Numbered from the stretch's first letter, positions 24,399 to 34,021 are shown. The stretch: DNA of 41,245 nucleotides from Methylotenera_A sp036676175 (GCA_036676175.1 JAKFDL010000084.1:1-41245), one strand, 5' to 3'. The notes: generated by a model not told the origin, from the sequence alone. Numbers and translations: made by a program.

Positions 24399-24732
24399 AT
24401 GACCACTTAATTTAGGCAATCTTCTAGTCAGTTGACTACTGATCCAAACCCATCAACTTAAGTTCATGTTATGTCCTTTACAGGTCAGTTTTGCTACAGG
24501 TCCCGTTACTAAAAAAACGAATAAAATTCTCAATCATTTTCACATTAAATGCCAAGCCAGCGCGCTTTCCCAGCTTTCATTAAGCAAGCCACAACAAACA
24601 AGCTAAGTGGTTGTCGCGCTTAACTATTAGTGCCATAATGCCGCTGCAGTTACAAAATATTTACAATTTTCTAACTCAATTTTCTAGCGAATTATGTTTC
24701 TGAATTATCAATAATATAGATAGGGAGAAGTC
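24399..24732. other. Intergenic region dciA / hppA
   Basis: 334 nt with no convincing gene. A short inverted repeat, TAGTCA-GT-TGACTA (24425-24438), lies 27 nt after the dciA stop. The last 100 nt are AT-rich and should hold the hppA promoter, but no clear -35/-10 pair stands out. GGGAGAAG (24723-24730) is a strong ribosome-binding site for hppA. Confidence 0.5.
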
Positions 24733-26760
24733 ATGTCAGTAGCACTAATGATCGCCATTGCTGCCGCAGTATTAGCAGTGCTTTATGGCGTAGTAATGAG
24801 TAAATGGATAGCCAATTTGCCAGCAGGCAATGCGCGCATGCAAGAAATTGCCAGCGCGATTCAACAAGGTGCGGCAGCTTATTTAGCGCGCCAATATAAA
24901 ACCATTGCCATAGTGGGCGTGGTGCTCGCGATCTTGGTAGCTTACTTTTTAGGTACAACCACAGCAATCGGTTTTGTGTTGGGTGCTTTATTATCCGGCG
25001 CTTGCGGCTTTATCGGCATGAATGTCTCCGTGAAAGCAAATGTGCGTACTGCACAAGCGGCTACTAATGGCATCGCTCCTGCATTTGATGTGGCTTTTAA
25101 AGGCGGTGCGGTAACCGGCATGCTGGTGGTAGGTCTAGGCTTACTTGGTGTGGCTGGTTTTTATTGGTTCTTGGGTGCAGAAAGTGCTACCAACCTTGAT
25201 CCACTCATTGGTTTAGCCTTTGGCTCATCCCTTATTTCTATCTTTGCGCGTTTAGGTGGTGGTATTTTTACTAAAGGTGCAGACGTTGGCGCAGACTTGG
25301 TGGGTAAAGTGGAAGCGGGGATTCCAGAAGATGACCCACGCAATCCCGCAGTGATTGCCGATAACGTGGGTGATAATGTAGGTGATTGCGCAGGCATGGC
25401 GGCCGACTTGTTTGAGACTTATGCGGTTACACTTATCGCCACCATGGTATTGGGTGGCTTGCTCATCACAAATGGCTCTAACGGCACCATCTATCCACTG
25501 ATGCTGGGTGCGGTGTCTATCGTTGCTTCCATCATTGGCTGTTTCTTTGTTAAAGCTTCTCCAGGCATGAAAAACGTAATGCCTGCTTTATACAAGGGCT
25601 TGGCAGTTGCAGGTGTATTATCACTAATTGCTTTCTACTTTGTTACCATGAAAATGTTTCCGGAAGGTTTAATGGCTGGTGATTTAGCGATTTCTGCCAA
25701 TCAATTATTCGGTTCATGTGCTGTGGGTTTGGTGTTAACTGCGGCCTTGGTGTGGATTACTGAGTATTACACAGGCACACAATATGCGCCCGTGCAGCAT
25801 GTTGCACGAGCCTCAACCACTGGTCACGCAACTAATATCATCGCTGGTATCGGTATTTCAATGAAATCAACTGCTTGGCCTGTGCTTTCAGTATGTTTGG
25901 CTATCTGGACCTCTTATCATTTAGGTGGTTTATATGGCATCGCTATCGCTGCAACTTCAATGCTTAGTATGGCAGGCATTGTGGTGGCATTAGATGCGTA
26001 CGGGCCAATTACCGATAATGCAGGTGGTATTGCCGAAATGGCGGAATTACCAAGCAGCGTGCGTGATGTGACTGACCCGCTGGATGCGGTTGGCAACACG
26101 ACTAAAGCTGTGACAAAAGGCTATGCCATTGGCTCTGCTGGTTTGGCTGCGTTAGTCTTATTTGCTGATTACACGCATAAACTAGAAGGTGCTGGCATTG
26201 TGGCTAAGTTTGATTTAAGCGATCCGATGGTGATTATTGGTTTGTTTATCGGCGGCTTGATTCCATTCTTGTTTGCCGCGATGGCCATGGAAGCAGTGGG
26301 TCGCGCAGCTGGGGCAGTAGTTGAAGAAGTTCGCCGCCAGTTCCGTGATATTAAAGGCATTATGGAAGGTACTGCCAAACCAGAATACGGCAAAGCAGTC
26401 GATATGTTGACCACAGCAGCAATTAAAGAAATGATGATTCCGTCACTATTACCAGTTGCGGTGCCGATTGCAGTGGGCTTATTGCTCGGCCCTGTTGCGC
26501 TAGGCGGCTTGTTAATGGGCACGATAGTCACTGGTTTATTCGTGGCTATTTCTATGTGTACAGGCGGTGGTGCTTGGGATAACGCCAAGAAATATATTGA
26601 AGATGGCAACCACGGCGGCAAAGGCTCAGATGCACATAAAGCAGCCGTGACCGGTGACACCGTGGGCGATCCATACAAAGATACCGCGGGTCCAGCAGTC
26701 AATCCATTGATTAAGATTATTAATATTGTGGCATTACTCATTGTGCCGCTATTGCACTAA
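24733..26760 (+). CDS. hppA: K+-independent, proton-pumping membrane pyrophosphatase
   Basis: Hydrolyses pyrophosphate and pumps H+ across the inner membrane. The 675-residue protein has about 16 helices. The substrate-site signatures are FTKGADVGADLVGKVE and DNVGDNVGDCAGM, with the further Asp/Lys motifs of the C-terminal half (GDTVGDPYKDTAGPAVN). Lys458 in GNTTKAVTKG sits where K+-dependent enzymes carry Ala, which marks it as K+-independent. No residue seen points to Na+ pumping, but that needs alignment. It is monocistronic: strong ribosome-binding site before, rho-independent terminator after. A soluble pyrophosphatase gene lies 0.9 kb downstream. Confidence 0.95.
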   Translation: MSVALMIAIAAAVLAVLYGVVMSKWIANLPAGNARMQEIASAIQQGAAAYLARQYKTIAIVGVVLAILVAYFLGTTTAIGFVLGALLSGACGFIGMNVSVKANVRTAQAATNGIAPAFDVAFKGGAVTGMLVVGLGLLGVAGFYWFLGAESATNLDPLIGLAFGSSLISIFARLGGGIFTKGADVGADLVGKVEAGIPEDDPRNPAVIADNVGDNVGDCAGMAADLFETYAVTLIATMVLGGLLITNGSNGTIYPLMLGAVSIVASIIGCFFVKASPGMKNVMPALYKGLAVAGVLSLIAFYFVTMKMFPEGLMAGDLAISANQLFGSCAVGLVLTAALVWITEYYTGTQYAPVQHVARASTTGHATNIIAGIGISMKSTAWPVLSVCLAIWTSYHLGGLYGIAIAATSMLSMAGIVVALDAYGPITDNAGGIAEMAELPSSVRDVTDPLDAVGNTTKAVTKGYAIGSAGLAALVLFADYTHKLEGAGIVAKFDLSDPMVIIGLFIGGLIPFLFAAMAMEAVGRAAGAVVEEVRRQFRDIKGIMEGTAKPEYGKAVDMLTTAAIKEMMIPSLLPVAVPIAVGLLLGPVALGGLLMGTIVTGLFVAISMCTGGGAWDNAKKYIEDGNHGGKGSDAHKAAVTGDTVGDPYKDTAGPAVNPLIKIINIVALLIVPLLH

Positions 26761-26774
26761 ATTTAATTTTAGAT

Positions 26775-26815
26775 AAAAGGCGACCCAGAATTAAAACACT
26801 GAGGTCGCCTTTTTT
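26775..26815 (+). terminator. Rho-independent terminator of hppA
   Basis: AAAAGGCGACC (26775-26785) pairs with GGTCGCCTTTT (26803-26813) around a 17-nt loop and is followed by more T residues. Confidence 0.9.
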
Positions 26816-26890
26816 ATTACACTTCTATTTATACAAATAAACCAAACTATTTTACGAAAACTCTTTTTAGTAAGGGAGTTTAAGGGACTT

Positions 26891-27586
26891 ATGCTAAAGC
26901 ACTTTGAATTTCATCGCTCGCATCGCATCGGCTGGTTACGTGCGGCCGTACTAGGAGCAAATGACGGTATTGTTTCTACCGCTAGTTTGATTATCGGTGT
27001 AGCCTCTGCTCATGCATCACATGCGACTATTCTGCTCACAGGCGTCGCAGGCCTCGTATCTGGCGCTATGTCCATGGCGGCTGGGGAATACGTTTCTGTC
27101 AGTTCTCAATCAGATACTGAATCGGCCGATTTGCTACGTGAACGAAAAGAGCTTGCCACCGAACCAGAAAGTGAACTGAAAGAACTAGCTGGGATTTATA
27201 TTGGACGCGGACTCACACCAGAATTAGCTCTTCAGGTTGCTACGCAACTAACAGAACATGATGCTTTTGCGGCACACGCACGTGATGAGCTAGGTATTAT
27301 CGAATCCATGAACGCACGGCCATCACAGGCAGCATTTGCCTCTGCGGGTACATTTGCCATCGGCGCGGCTTTACCATTATTGGTTGCGTACGTCGTTTCA
27401 GAATCAAACATCGTACTTTATGTGGCCATTATGTCACTGGCATTTTTAGCTATTTTAGGAGGGATAGCCGCAAGAGCAGGTGGAGCCAACATATGGAATG
27501 GCACAGCACGGGTAGCTTTTTGGGGGGTGCTTGCAATGGCCGCTACTGCTGGTGTTGGCAGTCTATTTGGAGTTAACGCGGCTTAA
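26891..27586 (+). CDS. VIT1/CCC1 family metal ion transporter
   Basis: Predicted Fe2+/Mn2+ transporter of the inner membrane, 231 residues. The first helix pair carries the family signature LRAAVLGANDGIVSTASLIIGV, followed by GLVSGAMSMAAGEYVSVSSQ. A cytoplasmic metal-binding helical region follows (about residues 75-145, rich in Glu: RERKELATEPESELKELAGIY without being fully conserved in spacing), then three more helices. Transport direction (efflux to the periplasm) is inferred from related bacterial proteins. It is flanked by terminators and is likely monocistronic, with GGGAGTTTAAGGGA before the start. Confidence 0.88.
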   Translation: MLKHFEFHRSHRIGWLRAAVLGANDGIVSTASLIIGVASAHASHATILLTGVAGLVSGAMSMAAGEYVSVSSQSDTESADLLRERKELATEPESELKELAGIYIGRGLTPELALQVATQLTEHDAFAAHARDELGIIESMNARPSQAAFASAGTFAIGAALPLLVAYVVSESNIVLYVAIMSLAFLAILGGIAARAGGANIWNGTARVAFWGVLAMAATAGVGSLFGVNAA

Positions 27587-27595
27587 TTTAATATT

Positions 27596-27624
27596 AAAAA
27601 AGGTGCAAATTTTGCACCTTTTTT
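27596..27624. terminator. Bidirectional rho-independent terminator
   Basis: AAAAAAGGTGCA (27596-27607) and TGCACCTTTTTT (27613-27624) form a stem with loop AATTT between the convergent transporter and ppa genes; T-runs exist on both strands. Confidence 0.92.
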
Positions 27625-27639
27625 ATTTAAGCGTTAAAT

Positions 27640-28188
27640 CTAGAAAGCGGGTTTAACTTCAGCACTATTGTATCTTGCCACACCATCCATAATTTCTTTA
27701 TGGGCTTCATCAATGTCCACCCAACCTTCAATCTTTACCCATTTTCCTTTGTCGAGGTCTTTGTAATGCTCGAAAAAGTGAGAGATCATTTCTAAGCGCC
27801 ATGGCGAAACATCTTTATATGTTTTTTGATAGGCATACAGGCCACAAACTTTCTCGACTGGCACTGCCAACAATTTAGCGTCACCACCTGCTTCATCAGT
27901 CATTTGCAGCATGCCTAGCGCACGACAACGCACAACCACACCTGGCAACAAAGGCACTGGCGTAATCACCAGCACATCAACCGGGTCACCATCATCGGCC
28001 AGCGTATGCGGAATATAGCCATAATTACATGGGTATTGCATGGAGGTACCCATAAAACGATCTACAAAAATTGCACCGCTTTCTTTATCCACTTCGTATT
28101 TAACGGGATCACCCTGCATTGGGATTTCGATAATCACGTTAAAGTCGTGTGGTAGATTTTTGCCTGATGGCACTAAATTGAGTGACAT
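27640..28188 (-). CDS. ppa: Inorganic pyrophosphatase (family I, soluble)
   Basis: Hydrolyses PPi to phosphate in the cytoplasm. The 182-residue protein has the family I features: IEIPMQGDPVKYEVDK, a YPCNYGYIPHTLADDGDPVDVL active-site region with its cluster of Asp residues, and KDLDKGKWVKIEGW near the C-terminus. Length is typical of bacterial Ppa. It is monocistronic, ending at a shared terminator with the transporter gene. Confidence 0.96.
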   Translation of the reverse strand: MSLNLVPSGKNLPHDFNVIIEIPMQGDPVKYEVDKESGAIFVDRFMGTSMQYPCNYGYIPHTLADDGDPVDVLVITPVPLLPGVVVRCRALGMLQMTDEAGGDAKLLAVPVEKVCGLYAYQKTYKDVSPWRLEMISHFFEHYKDLDKGKWVKIEGWVDIDEAHKEIMDGVARYNSAEVKPAF

Positions 28189-28295
28189 AATAAATATTGC
28201 CCAGTGTTTGAAAAGACGAGATTATAAGCCAAGACTGTTATATGTTTGTTGCTAGATTGTTGCTAAATATATGATTAACTTAAACCAGTATGATT

Positions 28296-28916
28296 TTACA
28301 GCTTTTTAAAAAGTGCTTTTAATATCATTATGATGATCACTAATGCCAAACCCAACAATGCGGACGTCCCTAAATGATTTTTAATGAAAGGAATATTGCC
28401 AAAAAAGTAACCTGCCAGCACGCATACCAGCACCCAAATAATTGCACCTAAAGAAGCAGAACGCACAAATTTTGTAAATTGCATATTTGTCATCCCTGCC
28501 AAAAATGGCGCTACTGTACGAACCACAGGCAAAAACAAACAAACCAAAAAACCCTTTTGGCCATGTTTATCGTAAAACACGCGCGTTTTATCCAATGTAG
28601 ATTGTTTTGGCCATTTTAAATAATCTACAAAAAATACTTGGCCAATTGATTTCCCCAGCCAATACCCACTCAAATTTCCCAACACTGCGGCGGCAATTAA
28701 TATGACTAATAGCGAGTAAATATTGAGCCCAGAAGCTGACCATACAGCGCCGCACACGAACAGGAATGGATTGCCCGGCAGAAAAAACAAAGGCAGTACG
28801 CCAATTTCTAAATACACCATGCCAAATAAAATGACATAAACAAGATGAGCGTGCATGGCAACAAGCTGCGGCAAATGTGCATCAAAATCCACAATCATTT
28901 GCCAAATGTGCATCAT
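28296..28916 (-). CDS. DedA family membrane protein
   Basis: This 206-residue polytopic membrane protein of the DedA/VTT superfamily carries the signature FLPGNPFLFVCGAVW near the N-terminus, a re-entrant-type Gly/Pro segment and FLPVVRTVAPFLAGMTNM. Family members act in lipid carrier recycling (undecaprenyl phosphate or phosphatidylethanolamine flipping) and proton-motive-force homeostasis; which applies here cannot be told. ATG 28916 forms an ATGA overlap with the upstream DUF1232 stop and has AAGAGA upstream, so it is preferred over ATG 28934. It is the last gene of purC-ykvA-dedA. Confidence 0.9.
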   Translation of the reverse strand: MMHIWQMIVDFDAHLPQLVAMHAHLVYVILFGMVYLEIGVLPLFFLPGNPFLFVCGAVWSASGLNIYSLLVILIAAAVLGNLSGYWLGKSIGQVFFVDYLKWPKQSTLDKTRVFYDKHGQKGFLVCLFLPVVRTVAPFLAGMTNMQFTKFVRSASLGAIIWVLVCVLAGYFFGNIPFIKNHLGTSALLGLALVIIIMILKALFKKL

Positions 28917-29191
28917 TGCAAATTCTCTTTGCATGCCTCAATAACGGTTTGTGGCGTTAGCTTTACCGCAAAGTATAACAATAACGGGATAACCACCAAT
29001 TCATCCAACTGTCCGATCACTGGTAAGAAATCGGGAATCAAATCGAATGGCATCAATACATAGCCAATGGCGAGCCACAACAATGCTTTGGCTAATTTAG
29101 GCGTTTCGGGGTGCTGTTGCAGTCGTTGGTAAAATTTAAACTCAGCTTTTAGTTTAGCTGCAATTTTTTTTAGATTATCGGCTAGTTTCAT
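28913..29191 (-). CDS. DUF1232/YkvA family small membrane protein
   Basis: This 92-residue protein has the DUF1232 core PKLAKALLWLAIGYVLMPFDLIPDFLPVIGQLDELVVIP. The hallmark sequence is PFDLIPDFLPVIG, embedded in hydrophobic helices. The function is unknown. It begins 10 nt after purC and overlaps dedA by four bases, so it is translated from the purC transcript. Confidence 0.9.
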   Translation of the reverse strand: MKLADNLKKIAAKLKAEFKFYQRLQQHPETPKLAKALLWLAIGYVLMPFDLIPDFLPVIGQLDELVVIPLLLYFAVKLTPQTVIEACKENLQ

Positions 29192-29201
29192 ACATTTAAG
29201 C

Positions 29202-30095
29202 TTAGCCTAATTTGAGCCCAGTAAGCCTTTCATAAGCTTCCATGTATTTGTCAGATGTGCGTTGTGCGACCTCATCCGGTAGTGGGGGTGCTGGCGGTGC
29301 CTTGTTCCAATGAATGGACTCCAGCCAATCACGCACATATTGCTTATCGTAACTAGGTGGATTGCTACCGACTTGATAGCTTTCGAGTGGCCAAAAACGT
29401 GATGAATCAGGAGTCAGCACCTCATCCATTACATGCAGTACACCGTTGCTATCAAGCCCAAATTCGAATTTGGTGTCCGCTATGATAATGCCTTTGGTGA
29501 GTGCATATTCAGCGGCTTCAGTGTAAAGCCGTATCGCCACCTTGGCCACTTGTTTGGCCATATCTGTGCCGATTAAGGCTTCTACTTGGGCAATGCTAAT
29601 ATTTTCATCATGTTCGCCCACAGCCGCTTTGGAAGAGGGTGTAAATAGTGGTGCTGGCAACTTTGCCGCTTCTTGTAAGCCTTCGGGTAATTGAATGCCG
29701 CAAACGGTACCTGTTTGCTTGTACTCTTTCCAGCCACTGCCCACCAGATAGCCACGCACAATCGCTTCAATTGGCAGTGCCTTCAGTTTTTTCACCACCA
29801 CCGCTCGGCCTGTCACTTGTGCACGTTCATCTTTTTCCACCACGCTTTCTGGCGCAATGCCAGTAAGATGATTTGGCACAATATGCTGGAGCTTCTCAAA
29901 CCAAAAGTTCGCCATTTGCGTCAGCATGGCGCCTTTATTGGTAATGCCAGTAGGCAGTATCACATCAAACGCCGAAAGCCGATCGGTACTGACCAGCAGC
30001 ATCGTTGCATCGTCTATGGCATAAATATCGCGCACTTTACCTTGATGGATACGCTTAAGGCTGGTAATACTGGTTTCTAATAGCGGTGAGTTCAT
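29202..30095 (-). CDS. purC: Phosphoribosylaminoimidazole-succinocarboxamide synthase (SAICAR synthetase)
   Basis: Ligates aspartate to CAIR in de novo purine synthesis. The 297-residue protein begins with GKVRDIYAIDDATMLLVSTD and has DRLSAFDVILP, EAIVRGYLVGSGW and DTKFEFGLD motifs, all in the order expected for the longer PurC form. It is the first gene of an operon with ykvA and dedA. Confidence 0.95.
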   Translation of the reverse strand: MNSPLLETSITSLKRIHQGKVRDIYAIDDATMLLVSTDRLSAFDVILPTGITNKGAMLTQMANFWFEKLQHIVPNHLTGIAPESVVEKDERAQVTGRAVVVKKLKALPIEAIVRGYLVGSGWKEYKQTGTVCGIQLPEGLQEAAKLPAPLFTPSSKAAVGEHDENISIAQVEALIGTDMAKQVAKVAIRLYTEAAEYALTKGIIIADTKFEFGLDSNGVLHVMDEVLTPDSSRFWPLESYQVGSNPPSYDKQYVRDWLESIHWNKAPPAPPLPDEVAQRTSDKYMEAYERLTGLKLG

Positions 30096-30168
30096 AACAA
30101 TTGTTTTTGGTAAAATGACATTATAAATCAGTCAGCCAAATCAGCGCGCAGTAATTGTTTTAGCTACT

Positions 30169-31605
30169 TCAAATCGGTGCACGGTTTTCGCCTATGCGGA
30201 CTATTTTCTGTGTGTTAGTACCGCGTGGGCTACCAATGGGCTCACCAAAAGTGAGGATGACGGTATCGCCAATTTTTACCAGCTGCTGTTCTAATATAAC
30301 TTTTTCCATTTCCTGCAGAATCTCATCGCGTGTTTTACCCGTTTGATCAATAGGGTACGGAAATACATTTCGGTGCAAAGTAAGTTGGCGACGGGCAACT
30401 TTATTGGGTGACAGTGCATAGATGGGGACGGTGCAATCAGCTCGCGACAGCCATTGAGCTGCGTTGCCTGATTGCGTTAGCGCTACAATTCCAGCTACTT
30501 CTAATCGCTGAGCAATATAAACAGTTGCGGCAGCAATTGCTTCGTCGGTATGAATTAAATCTATTTTTTCCAGCGTGTGCTTAGGGTGATTTTCGTATTC
30601 TTTTTCAGCCTCCATGCATACACGGTGCATGGCGATGACTGTTTCGAGTGGATATTGCCCTGACGCTGTTTCTGCAGATAGCATGACTGCATCCGTACCA
30701 TCGAGTACTGCATTCGCCACATCAGATACTTCGGCCCGCGTAGGAATCGGGTTATTGATCATCGATTCCATCATTTGCGTCGCCGTGATCACCAGTTTAT
30801 TTTGCGCACGCGCCATGCGAATCATGCGTTTTTGCAAACCTGGCACAGCAGCATCTCCCACTTCCACACCCAAATCGCCCCGCGCCACCATAATTGCGTC
30901 GCTGGCATGAATAATCGCTTCTAAATGTTGAATGGCTTCACTGCGCTCAATTTTGGCCACAATATTAGCTGTACCGCCCACCTGCCGCACTAGTTTTCTT
31001 GCAAGCTCAACATCTTGGGCATCTTTGGGAAAAGAAATAGCAATGTAATCAGCTTCTAGCTCTACAGCCGTCAGTATATCTTGCTCGTCTTTGGCGGTTA
31101 ATGCTGCAGCGGCTAATCCACCACCTTGCAGATTAATGCCTTTATTATTTGATAAGTCTCCGCCCGTTTCTACCAAGCAAGAAATTCGATTGCCATCTAC
31201 AGCATCTATTTTTAGCTTGATTCTTCCATCGTCTAATAAAAGTAGCATGCCCGCGGAAACTTCTTGTGGAAGCATTTTGTAATCTAAACCGACCTTAGTC
31301 TGATCACCCAATAAACAGTCGGCATCTAGCACAAATAAATCACCCGTTTTTAGGTTGATTTTACCTGTTTCAAACTTCCCGATACGGATTTTAGGGCCTT
31401 GCAAATCACACAAAATGCCAATAGGCCGATTTAATTGCGTGGCAATTTCACGCACAATGTTGGCCTTGGCCACCTGTTCAGCGGCTGTTCCGTGCGAGAA
31501 ATTTAGCCGTACTACATTTACGCCTTCAATAATCAGTCTTGCGATCATTTCGCGGCTGGCACTTGCCGGCCCTAGCGTTGCCACAATTTTTGTTTTTCTC
31601 AACAT
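30169..31605 (-). CDS. pyk: Pyruvate kinase
   Basis: Converts phosphoenolpyruvate and ADP to pyruvate and ATP. The 478-residue protein has KTKIVATLGPAS at the N-terminus, VRLNFSHG (substrate loop), the catalytic Lys in IVAKIERSEA, MVARGDLGVE for metal binding and ITATQMMESM. The C-terminal allosteric domain is present (about residues 350-478). It lies downstream of pgk but behind a strong terminator, so it probably has its own promoter. Confidence 0.96.
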   Translation of the reverse strand: MLRKTKIVATLGPASASREMIARLIIEGVNVVRLNFSHGTAAEQVAKANIVREIATQLNRPIGILCDLQGPKIRIGKFETGKINLKTGDLFVLDADCLLGDQTKVGLDYKMLPQEVSAGMLLLLDDGRIKLKIDAVDGNRISCLVETGGDLSNNKGINLQGGGLAAAALTAKDEQDILTAVELEADYIAISFPKDAQDVELARKLVRQVGGTANIVAKIERSEAIQHLEAIIHASDAIMVARGDLGVEVGDAAVPGLQKRMIRMARAQNKLVITATQMMESMINNPIPTRAEVSDVANAVLDGTDAVMLSAETASGQYPLETVIAMHRVCMEAEKEYENHPKHTLEKIDLIHTDEAIAAATVYIAQRLEVAGIVALTQSGNAAQWLSRADCTVPIYALSPNKVARRQLTLHRNVFPYPIDQTGKTRDEILQEMEKVILEQQLVKIGDTVILTFGEPIGSPRGTNTQKIVRIGENRAPI

Positions 31606-31667
31606 AGGTTTGTACCAATCGCGTATTCAACGTTTTGAGATGCTCAGTTAATTCTAACTCTATTCTT

Positions 31668-31702
31668 AAAAAAAAGAGGAGCTTATCGCTCCTCTTTTTT
31701 TT
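31668..31702. terminator. Strong terminator after pgk
   Basis: An A8 run plus GAGGAGC (31668-31682) pairs with GCTCCTC plus a T8 run (31688-31702), loop TTATC. It is downstream of pgk on the minus strand and 60 nt before pyk. Confidence 0.93.
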
Positions 31703-31728
31703 AAGCACAAGTTTTTTAGTAGCGTGGG

Positions 31729-32925
31729 CTATGACTTTGCACGTTGCTCTAAAATTTCAACCGCTGGTAAAGTTTTGCCCTCTAAAAACTCCAAAAATGC
31801 GCCGCCTGCAGTTGAGATGTAGTTAATCTTACTCTCGATGCCATATTTTTGGATGGCCGCGATGGTGTCCCCGCCGCCTGCCAATGTAAAGGCTTTGCTA
31901 TCGGCAATAGCATGTGCCAACGTTTTTGTGCCTTCTCCAAACTGGTCAAACTCAAATACGCCCACTGGCCCGTTCCATACAATGGTGCCTGCATTATTTA
32001 ACACCTTCACCAATTCAGCGGCTGATTCTGGCCCTATGTCAAAGATCATATCGTCCGCTGCTACAAAAGCCGCCTTTTTGTTAGTTGCCGGCGCATCCGC
32101 TGCAAATTTTTTTGCACACACCACATCCACTGCAATCGGTATGCAAGCGTTTCGTTTGGTCATTTTCTCCATGAGTTTTTTAGCAGTGGGCACCAAATCT
32201 TCTTCACAAAGGGATTTTCCTATCTCGTGTCCGGCTGCTTTTAAAAAAGTATTGGCAATGCCGCCACCTACGACCAGTTGATCCACTTTATCTGACAAAC
32301 TTTCTAATACCCTTAACTTGGTGGAGACTTTACTGCCCCCCACTACCGCTACCATGGGGCGCTTTGGATTGAGTAATGCTTTGCTTAATGCTTCTAATTC
32401 TTCTGTGAGCAAAATCCCGGCACAGGCCACAGGTGCATATTTGGCGATACCGTGGGTGCTAGCTTCTGCCCTATGCGCGGTGCCAAATGCATCCATCACA
32501 AACACGTCACAAAGCGCAGCGTATTGTTTGGCCAGCTCGTCATTATTCTTTTTTTCACCGACATTGAAGCGACAATTTTCCAGCAAGATTAACTCACCGT
32601 TTTGTATGGTCATGCTGCCTGCAGGTGCTTCTGGGCTTAACCAATTTTTAACTAAGCGTACTGGCTTGCCTAGCTTTTTAGACATGACATCGGCTACAGG
32701 TTGCAGTGAGTTTTCTTCTGAATAAATACCTTCTTCTGGGCGGCCCAAATGCGAAGTCACCATTACTTTTGCGCCCGCTTTAAGTGCGAATTCAATGGTG
32801 GCCATGCTGGCTGTAATGCGCGCATCAGAAGTTACTTTTCCATCGGTAACAGGCACATTAAGATCTGAACGAATAAAAACGCGCTTACCCGCTAAATCCA
32901 AATCGGTCATCTTGATAAACTGCAT
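31729..32925 (-). CDS. pgk: Phosphoglycerate kinase
   Basis: Catalyses 1,3-bisphosphoglycerate + ADP to 3-phosphoglycerate + ATP. The 398-residue protein has VFIRSDLNVPV, VMVTSHLGRPEE, the hinge region VVGGSKVSTKL and a C-terminal nucleotide site GGGDTIAAIQKYG. Length is normal. It begins 44 nt after gap with no terminator between, so gap-pgk is one transcription unit. Confidence 0.97.
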   Translation of the reverse strand: MQFIKMTDLDLAGKRVFIRSDLNVPVTDGKVTSDARITASMATIEFALKAGAKVMVTSHLGRPEEGIYSEENSLQPVADVMSKKLGKPVRLVKNWLSPEAPAGSMTIQNGELILLENCRFNVGEKKNNDELAKQYAALCDVFVMDAFGTAHRAEASTHGIAKYAPVACAGILLTEELEALSKALLNPKRPMVAVVGGSKVSTKLRVLESLSDKVDQLVVGGGIANTFLKAAGHEIGKSLCEEDLVPTAKKLMEKMTKRNACIPIAVDVVCAKKFAADAPATNKKAAFVAADDMIFDIGPESAAELVKVLNNAGTIVWNGPVGVFEFDQFGEGTKTLAHAIADSKAFTLAGGGDTIAAIQKYGIESKINYISTAGGAFLEFLEGKTLPAVEILEQRAKS

Positions 32926-32969
32926 TTTATTATCCTAATATCAGGTCGTGTTTTTGAGATGCAGTGGCG

Positions 32970-33971
32970 TTATGCGATGTGTTGTACTAAGCGTAGGAGA
33001 TTGCAGGTATATCCATATTCATTGTCATACCAGCCCACCACTTTCACAAAGGTGCTATCCAGCATAATGCCAGCATCGGCATCAAACACGCCTGCGGCAG
33101 GGTCTCCCCTGAAGTCAGTCGAGACCACTTTTTCATGGGTATATCCAAGCACATTTTTAAGTTCACCATCTGCAGCTTTTTTCATTGCTGCGCAAATCGC
33201 TTCATAAGTCGTTTCATTATTCAATTCAACGGTTAAGTCCACTACAGAAACATCGGCAGAAGGTACGCGCATCGCCATGCCTGTCAATTTCTTATTGAGG
33301 GATGGAATCACTTTACCTACTGCTTTGGCAGCGCCAGTACTGGAAGGAATGATGTTCTCAAACACGCTGCGGCCACCACGCCAATCTTTTTTGGACGGGC
33401 CGTCCACAGTAAGTTGTGATGCGGTTGCAGCATGGATCGTCGTCATCAGGCCGCGCTTGATGCCAAAATTATCATGTAATACCTTGACCAAAGGCGCTAA
33501 GCCATTGGTGGTGCATGAAGCTGCTGAGACAATGGCCTGTCCTTGATAGTCCTTGTGGTTTACACCATACACAAACATTGGTGTATCATCTTTTCCCGGT
33601 GCAGACTGTACTACTTTTTTCGCGCCGTTATTGATATGTGGCTGGCAGGTATCCAGTGTCAAAAATGCCCCTGTAGACTCAATCACGACGTCTACGCCGC
33701 TCACTTTCCAATCAATATTGTTCGGGTCACGCTCTGCCGTAAGATGAATTTTTTTACCATTGACGAGTAAACTGCCGTTATCGGCTTCCAGCTTGGCATC
33801 AAAACGTCCATGTACAGAATCGTATTTCAGCAAATAAATAATATAGTCAAGATCATATGAGCTATTGATGGCCACTACCTCAATATCACTGAATTCTTTT
33901 TCCTGTATCACTGCACGCAACACCATACGTCCAATACGACCAAAGCCGTTAATGCCTACCTTAACTGCCAT
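32970..33971 (-). CDS. gap: Glyceraldehyde-3-phosphate dehydrogenase, type I
   Basis: Oxidises glyceraldehyde 3-phosphate to 1,3-bisphosphoglycerate. The 333-residue protein has the Rossmann motif GINGFGRIGRMVLR and the catalytic Cys in SAASCTTNGLAPL. Its NAD-site residues include AINSSYDLDYIIYLLKYDSVHG; that spacing matches the common NAD-type GapA, but the cofactor is not proven. It lies between tkt (with a terminator) and pgk in the conserved tkt-gap-pgk order. Confidence 0.96.
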   Translation of the reverse strand: MAVKVGINGFGRIGRMVLRAVIQEKEFSDIEVVAINSSYDLDYIIYLLKYDSVHGRFDAKLEADNGSLLVNGKKIHLTAERDPNNIDWKVSGVDVVIESTGAFLTLDTCQPHINNGAKKVVQSAPGKDDTPMFVYGVNHKDYQGQAIVSAASCTTNGLAPLVKVLHDNFGIKRGLMTTIHAATASQLTVDGPSKKDWRGGRSVFENIIPSSTGAAKAVGKVIPSLNKKLTGMAMRVPSADVSVVDLTVELNNETTYEAICAAMKKAADGELKNVLGYTHEKVVSTDFRGDPAAGVFDADAGIMLDSTFVKVVGWYDNEYGYTCNLLRLVQHIA

Positions 33972-34021
33972 GCTTACCTCTCACGAATTAACCATTATTT
34001 AATGATGGTATTTTAGCAAAA

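Noticed and set aside
24425..24438. TAGTCA-GT-TGACTA inverted repeat after dciA as a terminator or operator
   Set aside because: The stem is only six base pairs with a two-base loop and no T-run; too little to call.
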